Shown here: positions 26,780 through 35,140 of the stretch, piece after piece
How the letters are laid out: each line of letters begins with the position of its first letter
Position numbering within the stretch: the stretch's first letter is position 1
Assembly (NCBI RefSeq): GCF_004103735.1
Contig: NZ_CP035281.1
Coordinates: forward strand, 1,984,001-2,048,000
Direction: 5' to 3'
Source: Aminipila luticellarii
Lineage (GTDB): Bacteria; Bacillota; Clostridia; Peptostreptococcales; Anaerovoracaceae
DNA: 64,000 nt
Position numbers and translations under genes: made by a program
The notes under the pieces: generated by a model
Told to the model about the DNA's origin: nothing
What the model saw: only the letters and a program-made list of their open reading frames with translations
Database searches by the model: none

Positions 26780-27495
26780 TCCTGCACCTCTTCCATTCTT
26801 GCCCGGATTTTACAGAAACGGCATCCCGACGGATTTCCCAAACATCTCATGCATTCCGGCTCCGTCTTAATGTCCGGGTCGTTCAATACAAAAAAAAGTC
26901 CTGAACAAGTCTTCTGCGGTATCAGCAATCCGCTGTCTTTCACGGATACGCCTATCTCTTCTCCATTCAGTATTTGAAAAAATTTTTTAGACTCCATAAT
27001 GGGCATGCCGAAGTATCCCGGTCCAAATTCTTCGGACAGATAAACAGGCTTTTCGCCTTTCAGCCTGTTCTTCATATCCTCTTCAATCTTTCCCTTTAAT
27101 ATCTCAATACCGGCATCTACATAATTTGTGCCCCAGATATCCGCATACAGAAAATCCATGATATTATCCTCACTGGAAAAATAGCATTCCCCGGCTGTCA
27201 GCATGTAGAAATAGATTCCTTTTACCGCATTCTCCGGTATCTGCTCAAAATAATTGCAGCAGATTTCCGCATCTCCTGCCCTTATCCTTCCGTCTTTAAA
27301 AATCTCCGAATCATAAAAAGAAACCAGTGCCTGAATGCGAATCCCGCCGATCCCGTCTTCCCTTACCTTTTGACCTCTTTTCATCATTCTCTGATGCTTC
27401 TCCCGGTTGAGGTCAAAACCGCAGGTTTTTATGAACCGCTGTTCTGCCAGCGGATATACGATTTCCTCGTCCAGTTGTATTTTCTGATTTTTCAT
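26776..27495 (-). CDS. MetH-activation-domain-like protein with C-terminal Cys cluster
   Basis: The product (239 residues from the Met at 27495, with GAGGAG before it) resembles the activation domain of B12-dependent methionine synthase in its second half: EFGPGYFGMPIMESKKFF, then LNGEEIGVSVKDSGLLIPQKTCSGLFFVL as landmark. The C-terminus adds CMRCLGNPSGCRFCKIR, a C-x2-C-x6-C-x2-C cluster likely to hold an iron-sulfur centre. Standalone proteins of this kind occur beside corrinoid methyltransferases and are thought to help reactivate or load the corrinoid. It is coupled to the RACo-like gene by a 4-base overlap, so a role in corrinoid reduction is the best guess. No proven function. Confidence 0.72.
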   Translation of the reverse strand: MKNQKIQLDEEIVYPLAEQRFIKTCGFDLNREKHQRMMKRGQKVREDGIGGIRIQALVSFYDSEIFKDGRIRAGDAEICCNYFEQIPENAVKGIYFYMLTAGECYFSSEDNIMDFLYADIWGTNYVDAGIEILKGKIEEDMKNRLKGEKPVYLSEEFGPGYFGMPIMESKKFFQILNGEEIGVSVKDSGLLIPQKTCSGLFFVLNDPDIKTEPECMRCLGNPSGCRFCKIRARMEEVQE

Positions 27496-27563
27496 ACGCT
27501 CCTCTTGCAAAATAAGGTGATAAACCTTCCGGCCTACCACCTTACCACTACATTTCTATTTCT

Positions 27564-28241
27564 TTATTTTTTCCATTTTTCCTCGATCAGTTTAGCGGCG
27601 ACCTTCACCGCCTCCACCGCATCTTCACTGTATCCGTCCGCTCCGATTTTTTTTGCCCACCTCGGTGTGCAGGGTGCTCCCCCCACCATGGTCCGGAAAT
27701 TTTTCTTTTCTCCGGTTTCAACTAAAAGCTTTTCCAGTTTCTTTTGTTCAATCATGGTAGAAGTAAGCAGCGCACTTGTTCCGATAATGTCCACTCTTCT
27801 TTTCTTAGCCTCTTCCAATATGCTTTCTACCGGAACCTCACAGCCCAGATCGATGACTTCAAAGCCGGCGGTTCTTAAGGTGGAAGCAACAATGCCTTTT
27901 CCGATGTCGTGGATATCACCGGCCACAGTTGCAAGCAATATGGTGCCCTTTGCCGAAAAGGAACAAGCCTCTCTCCCATCCGAATTTAGTATGCCTAAAA
28001 TCCTGTTGGTCACGTTCTTCATTACTTCAGCGGCATAAATCAACTCAGGAAGGGATAAAAGTCCCCGGTCAAAACGATCGCCAATTTCCTGATTTCCTGC
28101 ACCAAATCCCAGCAGCAGGAGATCCAACAGATCCAGTTTCTGATTTTCAGCTTCAAGAATCAAATGAAATGCTTCTTCCTCATCAGCATCTACAATGGCT
28201 TCTTTTGCTTTATCTAACAATTCCTGCTTTTCCAAATCCAT
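27564..28241 (-). CDS. mtbC: Corrinoid protein, dimethylamine type (MtbC-like)
   Basis: The 225-residue protein has a four-helix cap domain (residues 1-90) and a B12-binding Rossmann domain with GDIHDIGKGIVASTL, in which His111 is the lower axial cobalt ligand. It accepts a methyl group from its cognate methyltransferase, probably the MtbB encoded upstream. ATG 28241 stands only 1 bp after AGGAGG, so translation may instead start at TTG 28235, which has ideal spacing. MtbC versus MttC is assigned by gene order alone. Confidence 0.85.
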   Translation of the reverse strand: MDLEKQELLDKAKEAIVDADEEEAFHLILEAENQKLDLLDLLLLGFGAGNQEIGDRFDRGLLSLPELIYAAEVMKNVTNRILGILNSDGREACSFSAKGTILLATVAGDIHDIGKGIVASTLRTAGFEVIDLGCEVPVESILEEAKKRRVDIIGTSALLTSTMIEQKKLEKLLVETGEKKNFRTMVGGAPCTPRWAKKIGADGYSEDAVEAVKVAAKLIEEKWKK

Positions 28242-28268
28242 GCCTCCTAAAATCCTTGACAGCCAGCA

Positions 28269-28315
28269 ATGGTAAAATAACTATTTGTTTCTTTCATACC
28301 CAAATATTTTACCAT
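28269..28315. repeat. Inverted repeat in the mtbB-mtbC gap
   Basis: ATGGTAAAATA at 28269 is matched by its exact complement at 28305-28315 around a 25-base loop, within the only sizeable gap (186 bp) of the array. No T-run follows on the minus strand, so it is not a standard terminator; it could be a processing or stabilising structure or part of a second promoter (a GGTAAAAT box lies in one arm). Confidence 0.45.
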
Positions 28316-28427
28316 AGTTTTCAGAATTTTGCCATAAGTAATCTTTATTTTAGGGGTCTGGTCTGTATATCTTTTTTATCCGTAAACCCATTTAAATGGA
28401 TCGGTGAAATAAACTACTCCTTGCAGC

Positions 28428-29843
28428 TTATTTCAATCCGGCTCTCTCTTTAAACCGTTCTACGGAATTGATCTTAATTCCGAGAAGCTCCTGAATTCTG
28501 AACTTCGCCTCCATCCCCGCATTTGCACCTGCACATGGTTCGACGTGAGCTAATCCGAGTCCAAGCTCCTCTCTCTTTTCTGACATGGTAACGATGTCAC
28601 ATAATTCTTCTAAAGATACTCCAAGCTTCTCTGCCACGTATGCTTTCGCTTCGTTGATCTTCATCTTCTTAGCTAGCTGTAGACGCATCACCAGATCTCC
28701 GGCAGTGCGTATACCGCCCATACAAGCGGCCAGAGCGTGTGCAGCTTCAGCACCTAAAGGATCGCCTACGCCTATCTACAAGCCGTCGATCTTGCCGATC
28801 TCAATCAAGGCTTTATCTGCTCTGGATACCACGTCTGCCGGAAGGTTTTCACACATTGGAATACCGCAGACGCCCATTCCGGCATTGGCATGAACCGGTA
28901 TTTCCGCCACGGCCGTACACGCTTTCACAAAGGTGCATACTCTTGCAATATTCCAAGGGAAGGACTTATTGCAGTTGGTATTGACTACGACACCGAAAAT
29001 GCTGGCTCCGGCTTCTTCCACCAATTTGACCTGCTTATGAGGGTACAGGCCCGCAAGCCTTTGCCCGTTATATTTTAATTTGCCGTGCATCCCTAAAACG
29101 AATTCACCAGCCATACCGATTTCGATAGGCATATCGGGGAACTTCTCCCGCATGATTTCGGTGGCCTTCAAGGATACCAGAAAATCTGCGTCTCCTGCCG
29201 CTCCGGAAGTATCCAGCATGAAACCGTCCGCACCTACATCGTTCATCTGCTCCGCCACATAAACAATATCCCGCACAGCGTGATCCACCGCCTCTTCCTG
29301 CGCCGCCATGGCTTCCTGAATTTTTCCTTCCGGAAGCAATACCGCCCAGTTGTCCACAGGGCCATCCGGCTTCGTGTAGAACCCCAGATTTGGCATAGCT
29401 CCGTAAAACAGCGGCATGGTGCATCTGCCCAAGGCCTGTTTCAGAATGGTCGCTTCCCTCTTGGCAACCCCCTTCACTGTTTTATAGTTGTAGTCACTGT
29501 ATCCGATATCCACCGAATCGGCGCCCAGAACTCTTTCATGAATCATCGCGTTTGTATCTCTTGAGGTAGGGATACCGCACTTTGTGCTGATTTTGTCCGA
29601 CCCGGAATCGTTTGAAGAAACGACTTCCATTCCCGGCGTAACGCCTACAAAGTTTCCGGGCATCGTAACGATTTCATAGAGATATTCCGTCTCTTCCGCT
29701 GTAAGCGGATCAATCTTACCCCTGCGGACCGCATCCTCGATGCCTTCCTTGATGTCGGCCCTGATTTCTTCTTCTGTCATATGAACGATTGATCCGTCGC
29801 CCATACGAGTGAAGAATTTTTTCTGTTCACTCATGTCACTCAT
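28428..29843 (-). CDS. mtbB: MtbB, dimethylamine:corrinoid methyltransferase with in-frame amber (pyrrolysine 356)
   Basis: The gene reads as one 471-residue protein when the TAG at 28776-28778 is decoded as pyrrolysine. The 355 residues before it end in IGKIDGL and the frame continues IGVGDPLGAEAAHALAACMG, then GIRTAGDLVMRLQLAKK, to a TAA at 28428. Length, and the amber at residue 356, agree with methanogen MtbB (467 residues). MtbB transfers a methyl group from dimethylamine to its corrinoid protein, with pyrrolysine as the substrate-activating residue in a TIM barrel. A Met three codons into the frame is an alternative start with better spaced AAAGGA. It lies 18 bp after mttB. Treated conventionally the gene looks like two broken pieces; it is not a pseudogene. 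Confidence 0.95.
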
Positions 29844-29861
29844 CCTTTCCTATAGATTGTG

Positions 29862-31349
29862 TCAAATTTCTTTCCTTGCCTTGAATCTGGCTAATTCTTC
29901 AGCTTCCTCTTCCCCTTCTGCTACGATATCATGAATTTTCTTCTTTACCGCATCGGGAAGCGGCGTCACTTGATAATTTTCCAATATGCTCCGAGCCTGT
30001 TCGTTGGCTACCTGATCTATCGGCTTTGATCCATTTGCTTCCCAGTTTTCACGCATCCTTCGGTTGATCAGATTCGTGGTGGAAAGCTCCTGTTTCATGT
30101 ATTTTCTGGTATGCTTCTGAGCCAAGTAATTTCCGGCAGGTCCTACGGCCTTAATTACATCCAGAGCCAGCGTATCCTTATTTACCGGGATACCTTGAAG
30201 AATTCTCCTCGTCATCTTCACGATTTCCTGATCGATAAGCAGCTGCTCATAGCTCATCGTCATGCCCATTTCAAGCATGCCCATTCCATAAATTACATTG
30301 CTTCCGGTCACCGCAGGAAGCAGACTCGTCAGGGTCTTTTCATGCCCCAGCTGTTCATCCAGACACTTACTGTCCCCCTACGTGCCGCCTACATTAGTAG
30401 GTATTCCGTAGTAATGTCCGATCTGACCGACTGCGGCGCCGCACATGGCATGCTCCGGAGCACCCACCGGCGATTGCGCTGTTTTCATATCCATAATCGT
30501 AGTAGAGGTGCCGTAAAGAATCGGATTGCCTTTATTTATGATCTGAGCCAGAACGATTCCTCCCAGAATTTCAGCATTGGTGCATACTAAGGTTCCGGCC
30601 AGCGTTGCAGGAGTCGTTCCTCCGCAAAGTCCCATGGACAAAATATCAATAGGCAGACCGTATTCTGCTGACAGCTTAATAATGCTCGTTTCATTTTCGT
30701 TGATTTCCAGCGGACTGTTGGGGCAGGCTCCCATGGTAATAATAGGGCGTTCTCTCAGTTTATCATATCCGCCCTGAATGGCCGCCGCCATATCAATGAA
30801 CCGCTTTGTGTTCTTCACACCTTCCAGATCGTGTGCAAAATTTTTGGTCAGATTGTTCAACACGGCCTCTGCTTCATGAAGCGATCGAACCTTTTGATTG
30901 ACATCCCCTGCTGTGACCGCAATGGAGAAAACATCACATTCCTCCATGGAGTCACAGAACCTAGCTACATCGCACAGATCCTGTTTCGTGGTCTCCCGGA
31001 CCTGATGAGTATACGGATCCATTATAAACACACCCGTACCAAAATTTTTGTAAGCGACCCGCTTACCGCCGACTACCGTATCATTCTTAGGATCCCTGCC
31101 GCAAAGAGTAAACTCCGCCGGACAGGCTTCGATGGAATCAATCACTAGGCTTCTGGGAAATTTCACTCGGTCGTTTTCATAATCGACTTCACAGCCGGCT
31201 CCCGCATAAATATCCAGCGCCTCTTTTCCATGAATTTGAAGGCCGTAGTTTTCCATCAGATCCAATGTGGCTTCATGAATGGCATCCAAATCTTCATTCC
31301 GCAGGATGCAGTACCCGTATATATCCGTTTCGTGGGTAAATTTAGCCAT
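29862..31349 (-). CDS. mttB: MttB, trimethylamine:corrinoid methyltransferase with in-frame amber (pyrrolysine 324)
   Basis: With the TAG at 30378-30380 read as pyrrolysine this is a 495-residue protein, the length of archaeal MttB. The upstream part ends GIPTNVGGT, then amber, then GDSKCLDEQLGHEKTL and NVIYGMGMLEMGMTMSYEQL, to a TGA stop. Motifs before the amber include GACPNSPLEINENETS and SMGLCGGTTPATLAG. It moves a methyl group from trimethylamine to MttC. The preserved Pyl codon separates it from the large family of non-pyrrolysine MttB homologues that act on quaternary amines such as glycine betaine. ATG 31349 has GGAGG 7 bp upstream; mttC ends 38 bp before it. Confidence 0.96.
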
Positions 31350-31387
31350 TATGTAACCTCCTATACCTTGAGAATAGGTGAGTTTTC

Positions 31388-32035
31388 TTACAGCTCATCA
31401 ATCCATTTCAAAATAAAGTTTACCGTATCGGAAGCATCCTCACAGTATGCGTCCGCACCGATTTTCTCTGCCCAGCGATTGGTCACCGGAGCACCTCCCA
31501 CCAGAGTCTTTACCTTATCCCGGATACCAGCCGCTTTTAATGCTTCCTCGATATCCTTCTGAACCGTCATGGTGGTGGTAAGCAGCGCACTGCTTCCTAC
31601 GAACTGCGCATTGTGCTCCATGGCGGCATCTACGAACTTCTGAGCCGGTACTTCTCTTCCCAGATCGTATACTTCGACCCCATTCGTTTTCACCAGCGAC
31701 GCCACGATCCCTTTTCCAATGTCGTGTACATCGCCTTCTACCGTACCGATTATGAAAGTACCCTTGGATTTCACGGATGTCATATCCATTTTGCTTTCAA
31801 TATCAGCGGTCACTTGCTTCATCACCTCTGTGGCAAAAATCAGCTCCGGCAGAAAGACCTCTCCCATTCCGAAAAGGTCTCCCAATTCCTTCATGCCCGC
31901 ACTGTATCCGCTGCCGAGTAACTCAATCGGGTCAATTCCTTCCGCTTCGGCATTTGCCAGTGCTTCCATGGCCATGTCTTCGTCCGCTTCAATAATGGAC
32001 TGCTTTGCCGCTTCTAGTATTGCTTCTTTACTCAT
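31388..32035 (-). CDS. mttC: Corrinoid protein, trimethylamine type (MttC-like)
   Basis: The product (about 215 residues from the Met at 32035, with GGAGG 8 bp upstream) is the first gene of the methylamine array. It has the helical cap and the B12 motif EGDVHDIGKGIVASLV, where His104 ligates cobalt, and ends with VGGAPVTNRWAEKIGADAY, typical of these proteins. It carries the methyl group from MttB to a carrier methyltransferase not encoded here. It diverges from a PocR/AraC regulator 205 bp away. Confidence 0.92.
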   Translation of the reverse strand: MSKEAILEAAKQSIIEADEDMAMEALANAEAEGIDPIELLGSGYSAGMKELGDLFGMGEVFLPELIFATEVMKQVTADIESKMDMTSVKSKGTFIIGTVEGDVHDIGKGIVASLVKTNGVEVYDLGREVPAQKFVDAAMEHNAQFVGSSALLTTTMTVQKDIEEALKAAGIRDKVKTLVGGAPVTNRWAEKIGADAYCEDASDTVNFILKWIDEL

Positions 32036-32124
32036 TCCTGTTCCCTCCATTAAAATTAAATGAAATTTTAATACATTCCTATGATTTCATTGTAATAGTT
32101 CCCCTCGCGTAATATATATAAAGT

Positions 32125-32141
32125 ATTTTAGTAATTTTAGT
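32125..32141. promoter_or_regulatory. Direct repeat in the mttC/PocR-regulator divergent promoter
   Basis: ATTTTAGT occurs at 32125 and 32134, nine bases apart, in an A/T-rich stretch between the two divergent genes. AraC-type proteins bind such tandem half-sites. That the adjacent regulator binds here is inference. Confidence 0.35.
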
Positions 32142-32154
32142 GATATTTTTGTTA

Positions 32155-32183
32155 TTGCACTTTCAAGCTTCTTATGCTAGAAT
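32155..32183 (+). promoter_or_regulatory. Sigma-A promoter of the PocR/AraC regulator
   Basis: TTGCAC and TAGAAT are separated by exactly 17 bp, and the start codon of the regulator follows 58 bp downstream. Confidence 0.65.
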
Positions 32184-32240
32184 TCAAATGAAAATTTTTA
32201 TAAGATTTAGGATTATTTTTATGTGTCGGGGAGAACAGCT

Positions 32241-33536
32241 ATGAAGAATTTTGTGATACCCAATTTAGATAAGCCAAACGGAGAGACGCTTTCCGAGTAC
32301 CTGAACAGCTCTATGGAAGCATTTTCCCATATTACGGGGATTTCTGTTACATACTTCAATAATAAGAATGAAATTGTAAAGGAATTTAAGGCCGAGGATA
32401 AAATCTGTAATTTTTTTGATGTGTATAAGCAATGCTCGGGACCTTGCAGAAAGAATTTGACCTCTTCCGGTCAGTTTGCGTCCAGATTAGGAGAACCTTA
32501 TATCTTTCTTTGCAAATCAGGTCTGACCAATATCGCGATCTCTCTTATCATCGATGGTGTTTTTGTGGGTTATTTCATTGCCGGTCCTATGATAATGGGA
32601 GAATTCAGGAACAGCACGGCCAGCAGGTTTTCCCTGCTGAACGATCTCAACGATCTGTCTCTTTCTACCGTCAAAGCCTTTGTAAACAAAATGAAGGTAT
32701 ACCACCCCAATCAAGTCTCACAGGTGGCTCTTCTCTTTTATAACTGCATTATTACCGCAGTCTCTGACAAGAACGACTACAATGCCCTGCGGACCCAGTA
32801 CGGTCAGCAGAATCAAATCAACACCGTTATACAAAAATATAAGAAAACACTGAATCCCATGGAATATCCCTATGATCTGGAAAATATACTGATTACAAAT
32901 GTAACAAACGGACAGATTCAGACTGCCAAGGAAAATCTTCGAGAGCTTTTAAATAAATTCTCTATTCTGGAGGTCGGCGATCTGGAAGGGATCAAAGCCA
33001 AATCCCTGTGGCTCTTTGCCATTATTATGCGAATTGCAAATGAAAATGAAAAAAATATCAGCAGTGTGCTGGATACGGATCTGGACGTGATCAATAAACT
33101 CAGCGAAGCGGCATCCTTTACTGAACTTTTAAATATTTCAGAGAATCTGATCGAGCTGATTACAAGAAATATGCTTTCTTCTATCTATAACGGCCACTCC
33201 CAGATCATTGTAAAGGCCCTTCAATTTATCAATAAGCATTACAAAGAAAAAATCACATTAAAAGATATCGAACAGAATCTTCACGTAAATGCTTCGTACT
33301 TCTCTACTCTATTCAAGCATGAAATGGGCGTGACATTTACGGACTATCTCAACGAATTAAAAATAGAACACGCCAGTGACCTTTTATCCACTACAAATCT
33401 CAGCATTATCGATATATCCTTGTCCGCAGGATTTGACGATCAAAGCTATTTTACCAAAGTGTTTAAAAAGGCCAAAGGCGTGACGCCCAAGCAATACCGC
33501 AGTGCCAATTCTGCGGTCAAAATTCCGACAAATTAA
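32241..33536 (+). CDS. PocR-domain AraC-family transcriptional regulator
   Basis: The product (about 431 residues from ATG 32241, with GGGAG 7 bp before it) has an N-terminal PocR sensor domain (about residues 10-150; Cys-containing FFDVYKQCSGPCRKNLTS, then CKSGLTNIAISLIIDG), a helical middle, and a C-terminal AraC double helix-turn-helix (HYKEKITLKDIEQNLHVNAS; IIDISLSAGFDDQSYFTKVF). PocR domains are known from the 1,2-propanediol regulator and are thought to bind small organic ligands. It faces mttC divergently and lies 460 bp from the diol-dehydratase microcompartment genes, so it may control either. The methylamine array is the closer target. Confidence 0.88.
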   Translation: MKNFVIPNLDKPNGETLSEYLNSSMEAFSHITGISVTYFNNKNEIVKEFKAEDKICNFFDVYKQCSGPCRKNLTSSGQFASRLGEPYIFLCKSGLTNIAISLIIDGVFVGYFIAGPMIMGEFRNSTASRFSLLNDLNDLSLSTVKAFVNKMKVYHPNQVSQVALLFYNCIITAVSDKNDYNALRTQYGQQNQINTVIQKYKKTLNPMEYPYDLENILITNVTNGQIQTAKENLRELLNKFSILEVGDLEGIKAKSLWLFAIIMRIANENEKNISSVLDTDLDVINKLSEAASFTELLNISENLIELITRNMLSSIYNGHSQIIVKALQFINKHYKEKITLKDIEQNLHVNASYFSTLFKHEMGVTFTDYLNELKIEHASDLLSTTNLSIIDISLSAGFDDQSYFTKVFKKAKGVTPKQYRSANSAVKIPTN

Positions 33537-33638
33537 AATCGGGAAGTCTTTAATGCAGACTTTTCTCATTTTCTTGAATTTTACATTATTTTACGCTATA
33601 ATAGTATCAATAATTATTTTGTGATGGAGATTACGATT

Positions 33639-33905
33639 ATGAATATGAAAAAACTAAGAAATATATTGGTTGCTTTAGGAATTATGGTGGCTCTTCTGCC
33701 GGCTTTCTTGTATTATACGCAGCACTCGTACTACGGTCTGACGTTTAGCCTGATCACGACCTTTTCTACCGTTGGTTTGTTTATTCTGGCTTCGGTCATT
33801 GAAATCATCACGAACAGGAAAGAAGGAAAGTCCATTGCACCTCCTCTGGTGGTCATCGCCGGATTCGTCTTTTTAGCCGGATATATCCTGTTCCGTCTTC
33901 ACTAA
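33639..33905 (+). CDS. Small membrane protein, function unknown
   Basis: This 88-residue protein has three predicted membrane helices: residues 6-24, 30-52 and 63-85 approximately, with a short basic loop NRKEGKS. ATG 33639 has GGAG 9 bp upstream; two earlier in-frame starts overlap that site. No family recognised. It converges on the BMC-H gene across a shared terminator. Confidence 0.6.
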   Translation: MNMKKLRNILVALGIMVALLPAFLYYTQHSYYGLTFSLITTFSTVGLFILASVIEIITNRKEGKSIAPPLVVIAGFVFLAGYILFRLH

Positions 33906-33943
33906 CAGAGCAGCAAAGTTTTATAAAAGAAATACAACGTCAT

Positions 33944-33984
33944 TAATAAAAGGGCGGTTCAACCATTGAGCCGCCCTTTTATTA
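33944..33984. terminator. Bidirectional terminator
   Basis: A stem of about 10 GC-rich pairs (AAAAGGGCGG with CCGCCCTTTT) flanked by A and T runs lies between the converging small membrane protein and BMC-H genes, so it can stop transcription from both sides. Confidence 0.85.
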
Positions 33985-33994
33985 CTACATCCGC

Positions 33995-34300
33995 CTATTT
34001 TTCAACTTTTGCCGTTTTTTCAGGTTTCACGGCCGGCAAAATGGTTTCCACCTCCGCATGTGGTCTTGGAATAACATGTACGGAAAGCAATTCACCGACT
34101 CTCTGGGCCGCGGCAGCTCCCGCATCTGTGGCTGCTTTTACGGCACCCACATCGCCTCGTACCATAACGGTAACCAGTCCGCCGCCTACAAATTCTTTGC
34201 CGATCAAGGTAACATTTGCTGCCTTTACCATAGCATCTGCTGCTTCAATGGAACCAACCAGACCTTTTGTTTCAATCATACCTAATGCATCATATCTCAT
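33995..34300 (-). CDS. BMC-H hexameric microcompartment shell protein (PduA/J, CutN-like)
   Basis: The 101-residue protein is a single BMC domain: [20 protein letters not shown], then [23 protein letters not shown] and the tail [11 protein letters not shown]. This forms the flat hexagonal tiles of a protein shell. It has a short Lys/Glu-rich C-terminal tail and ends in TAG. It is the last gene of the GRE microcompartment locus, 48 bp after the activase gene. Confidence 0.95.
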   Translation of the reverse strand: MRYDALGMIETKGLVGSIEAADAMVKAANVTLIGKEFVGGGLVTVMVRGDVGAVKAATDAGAAAAQRVGELLSVHVIPRPHAEVETILPAVKPEKTAKVEK

Positions 34301-34348
34301 GTTTAAATCCTCCTACATGAACTTTCATTTTGATTTATTTTCTTTCAC

Positions 34349-35140
34349 TTATCCTCCGATTTGACAGTGCAATCCAGTTTTCTGGGCTATTTCGAGTAAA
34401 TTTTCCATTTCTTCTTTTTCCAATGGTTCAATGGAGGAAAACTCATAATTTCGATCCAGCTCTCGATATTTACTTTCTCCCAGCCTGTGATAAGGGAGTA
34501 AATGAATCTCCTTCACACCTTTTACGCTTGCCGCAAATTTGGTAATCTCCCCTATTTCCTCTGAAGTATGGTTAAAAGTGGGTATGACCGGAATTCGAAC
34601 AATCACCGGAGCATTTTTCTCCCCAAGCTTCTTTAGATTGGATAAAATCAGGCTGTTGGACTGCCCTGTAAACGCCTTGTGCTTTTCTTCCGCAATATGC
34701 TTTACGTCATATAAGAACAAGTTGACAAACGGGATCAGGGACTCTATGATTTCAAAATTGGCAAATCCGCTGGTCTCTATAGCTGTATTGATGCCAGCTG
34801 TACTGCACGCTTCCAGAATGGCTCTGGCAAAGTCAGGCTGAGCCAGCACCTCTCCCCCGGACAACGTAATACCGCCTCCTGAGCGTCTATAGTAGATACT
34901 GTCTTTTCTCACTTCTTCCATAATCTCCGCCACAGTCACCGTTTTTCCGACTATTTTAGGATCGCCGGAATCCATAACGTTCTGGCTTTCCATGACCTGC
35001 GTTTCAGGATTGCAGCACCACTTGCACCTTAAAGGGCATCCTTTTAAAAATACCAGCGTCCTTATGCCCGGTCCGTCGTGAACGGAAAACCGTTGAATCT
35101 CCGTTATGATTCCCCTTGTATTATAAAGTGTCTGATTCAT
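34349..35140 (-). CDS. Glycyl radical enzyme activase (short form, radical SAM)
   Basis: The 263-residue protein has the GRE-activase signature HDGPGIRTLVFLKGCPLRCKWC, shown as a landmark, with Cys35, Cys39 and Cys42 binding the radical SAM cluster, then SGGGITLSGGEVL. The ferredoxin insert with eight Cys that most eliminase activases carry between these motifs is missing, leaving a pyruvate formate-lyase activase-like short form. It is coupled to its partner by a TAATG overlap. It installs the glycyl radical in the diol dehydratase. Confidence 0.93.
   Translation of the reverse strand: MNQTLYNTRGIITEIQRFSVHDGPGIRTLVFLKGCPLRCKWCCNPETQVMESQNVMDSGDPKIVGKTVTVAEIMEEVRKDSIYYRRSGGGITLSGGEVLAQPDFARAILEACSTAGINTAIETSGFANFEIIESLIPFVNLFLYDVKHIAEEKHKAFTGQSNSLILSNLKKLGEKNAPVIVRIPVIPTFNHTSEEIGEITKFAASVKGVKEIHLLPYHRLGESKYRELDRNYEFSSIEPLEKEEMENLLEIAQKTGLHCQIGG

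Noticed and set aside
28428-31349. mttB and mtbB as frame-disrupted pseudogenes
   Set aside because: Each has a single TAG at the known Pyl position, full-length homology on both sides and all pyl genes beside it.
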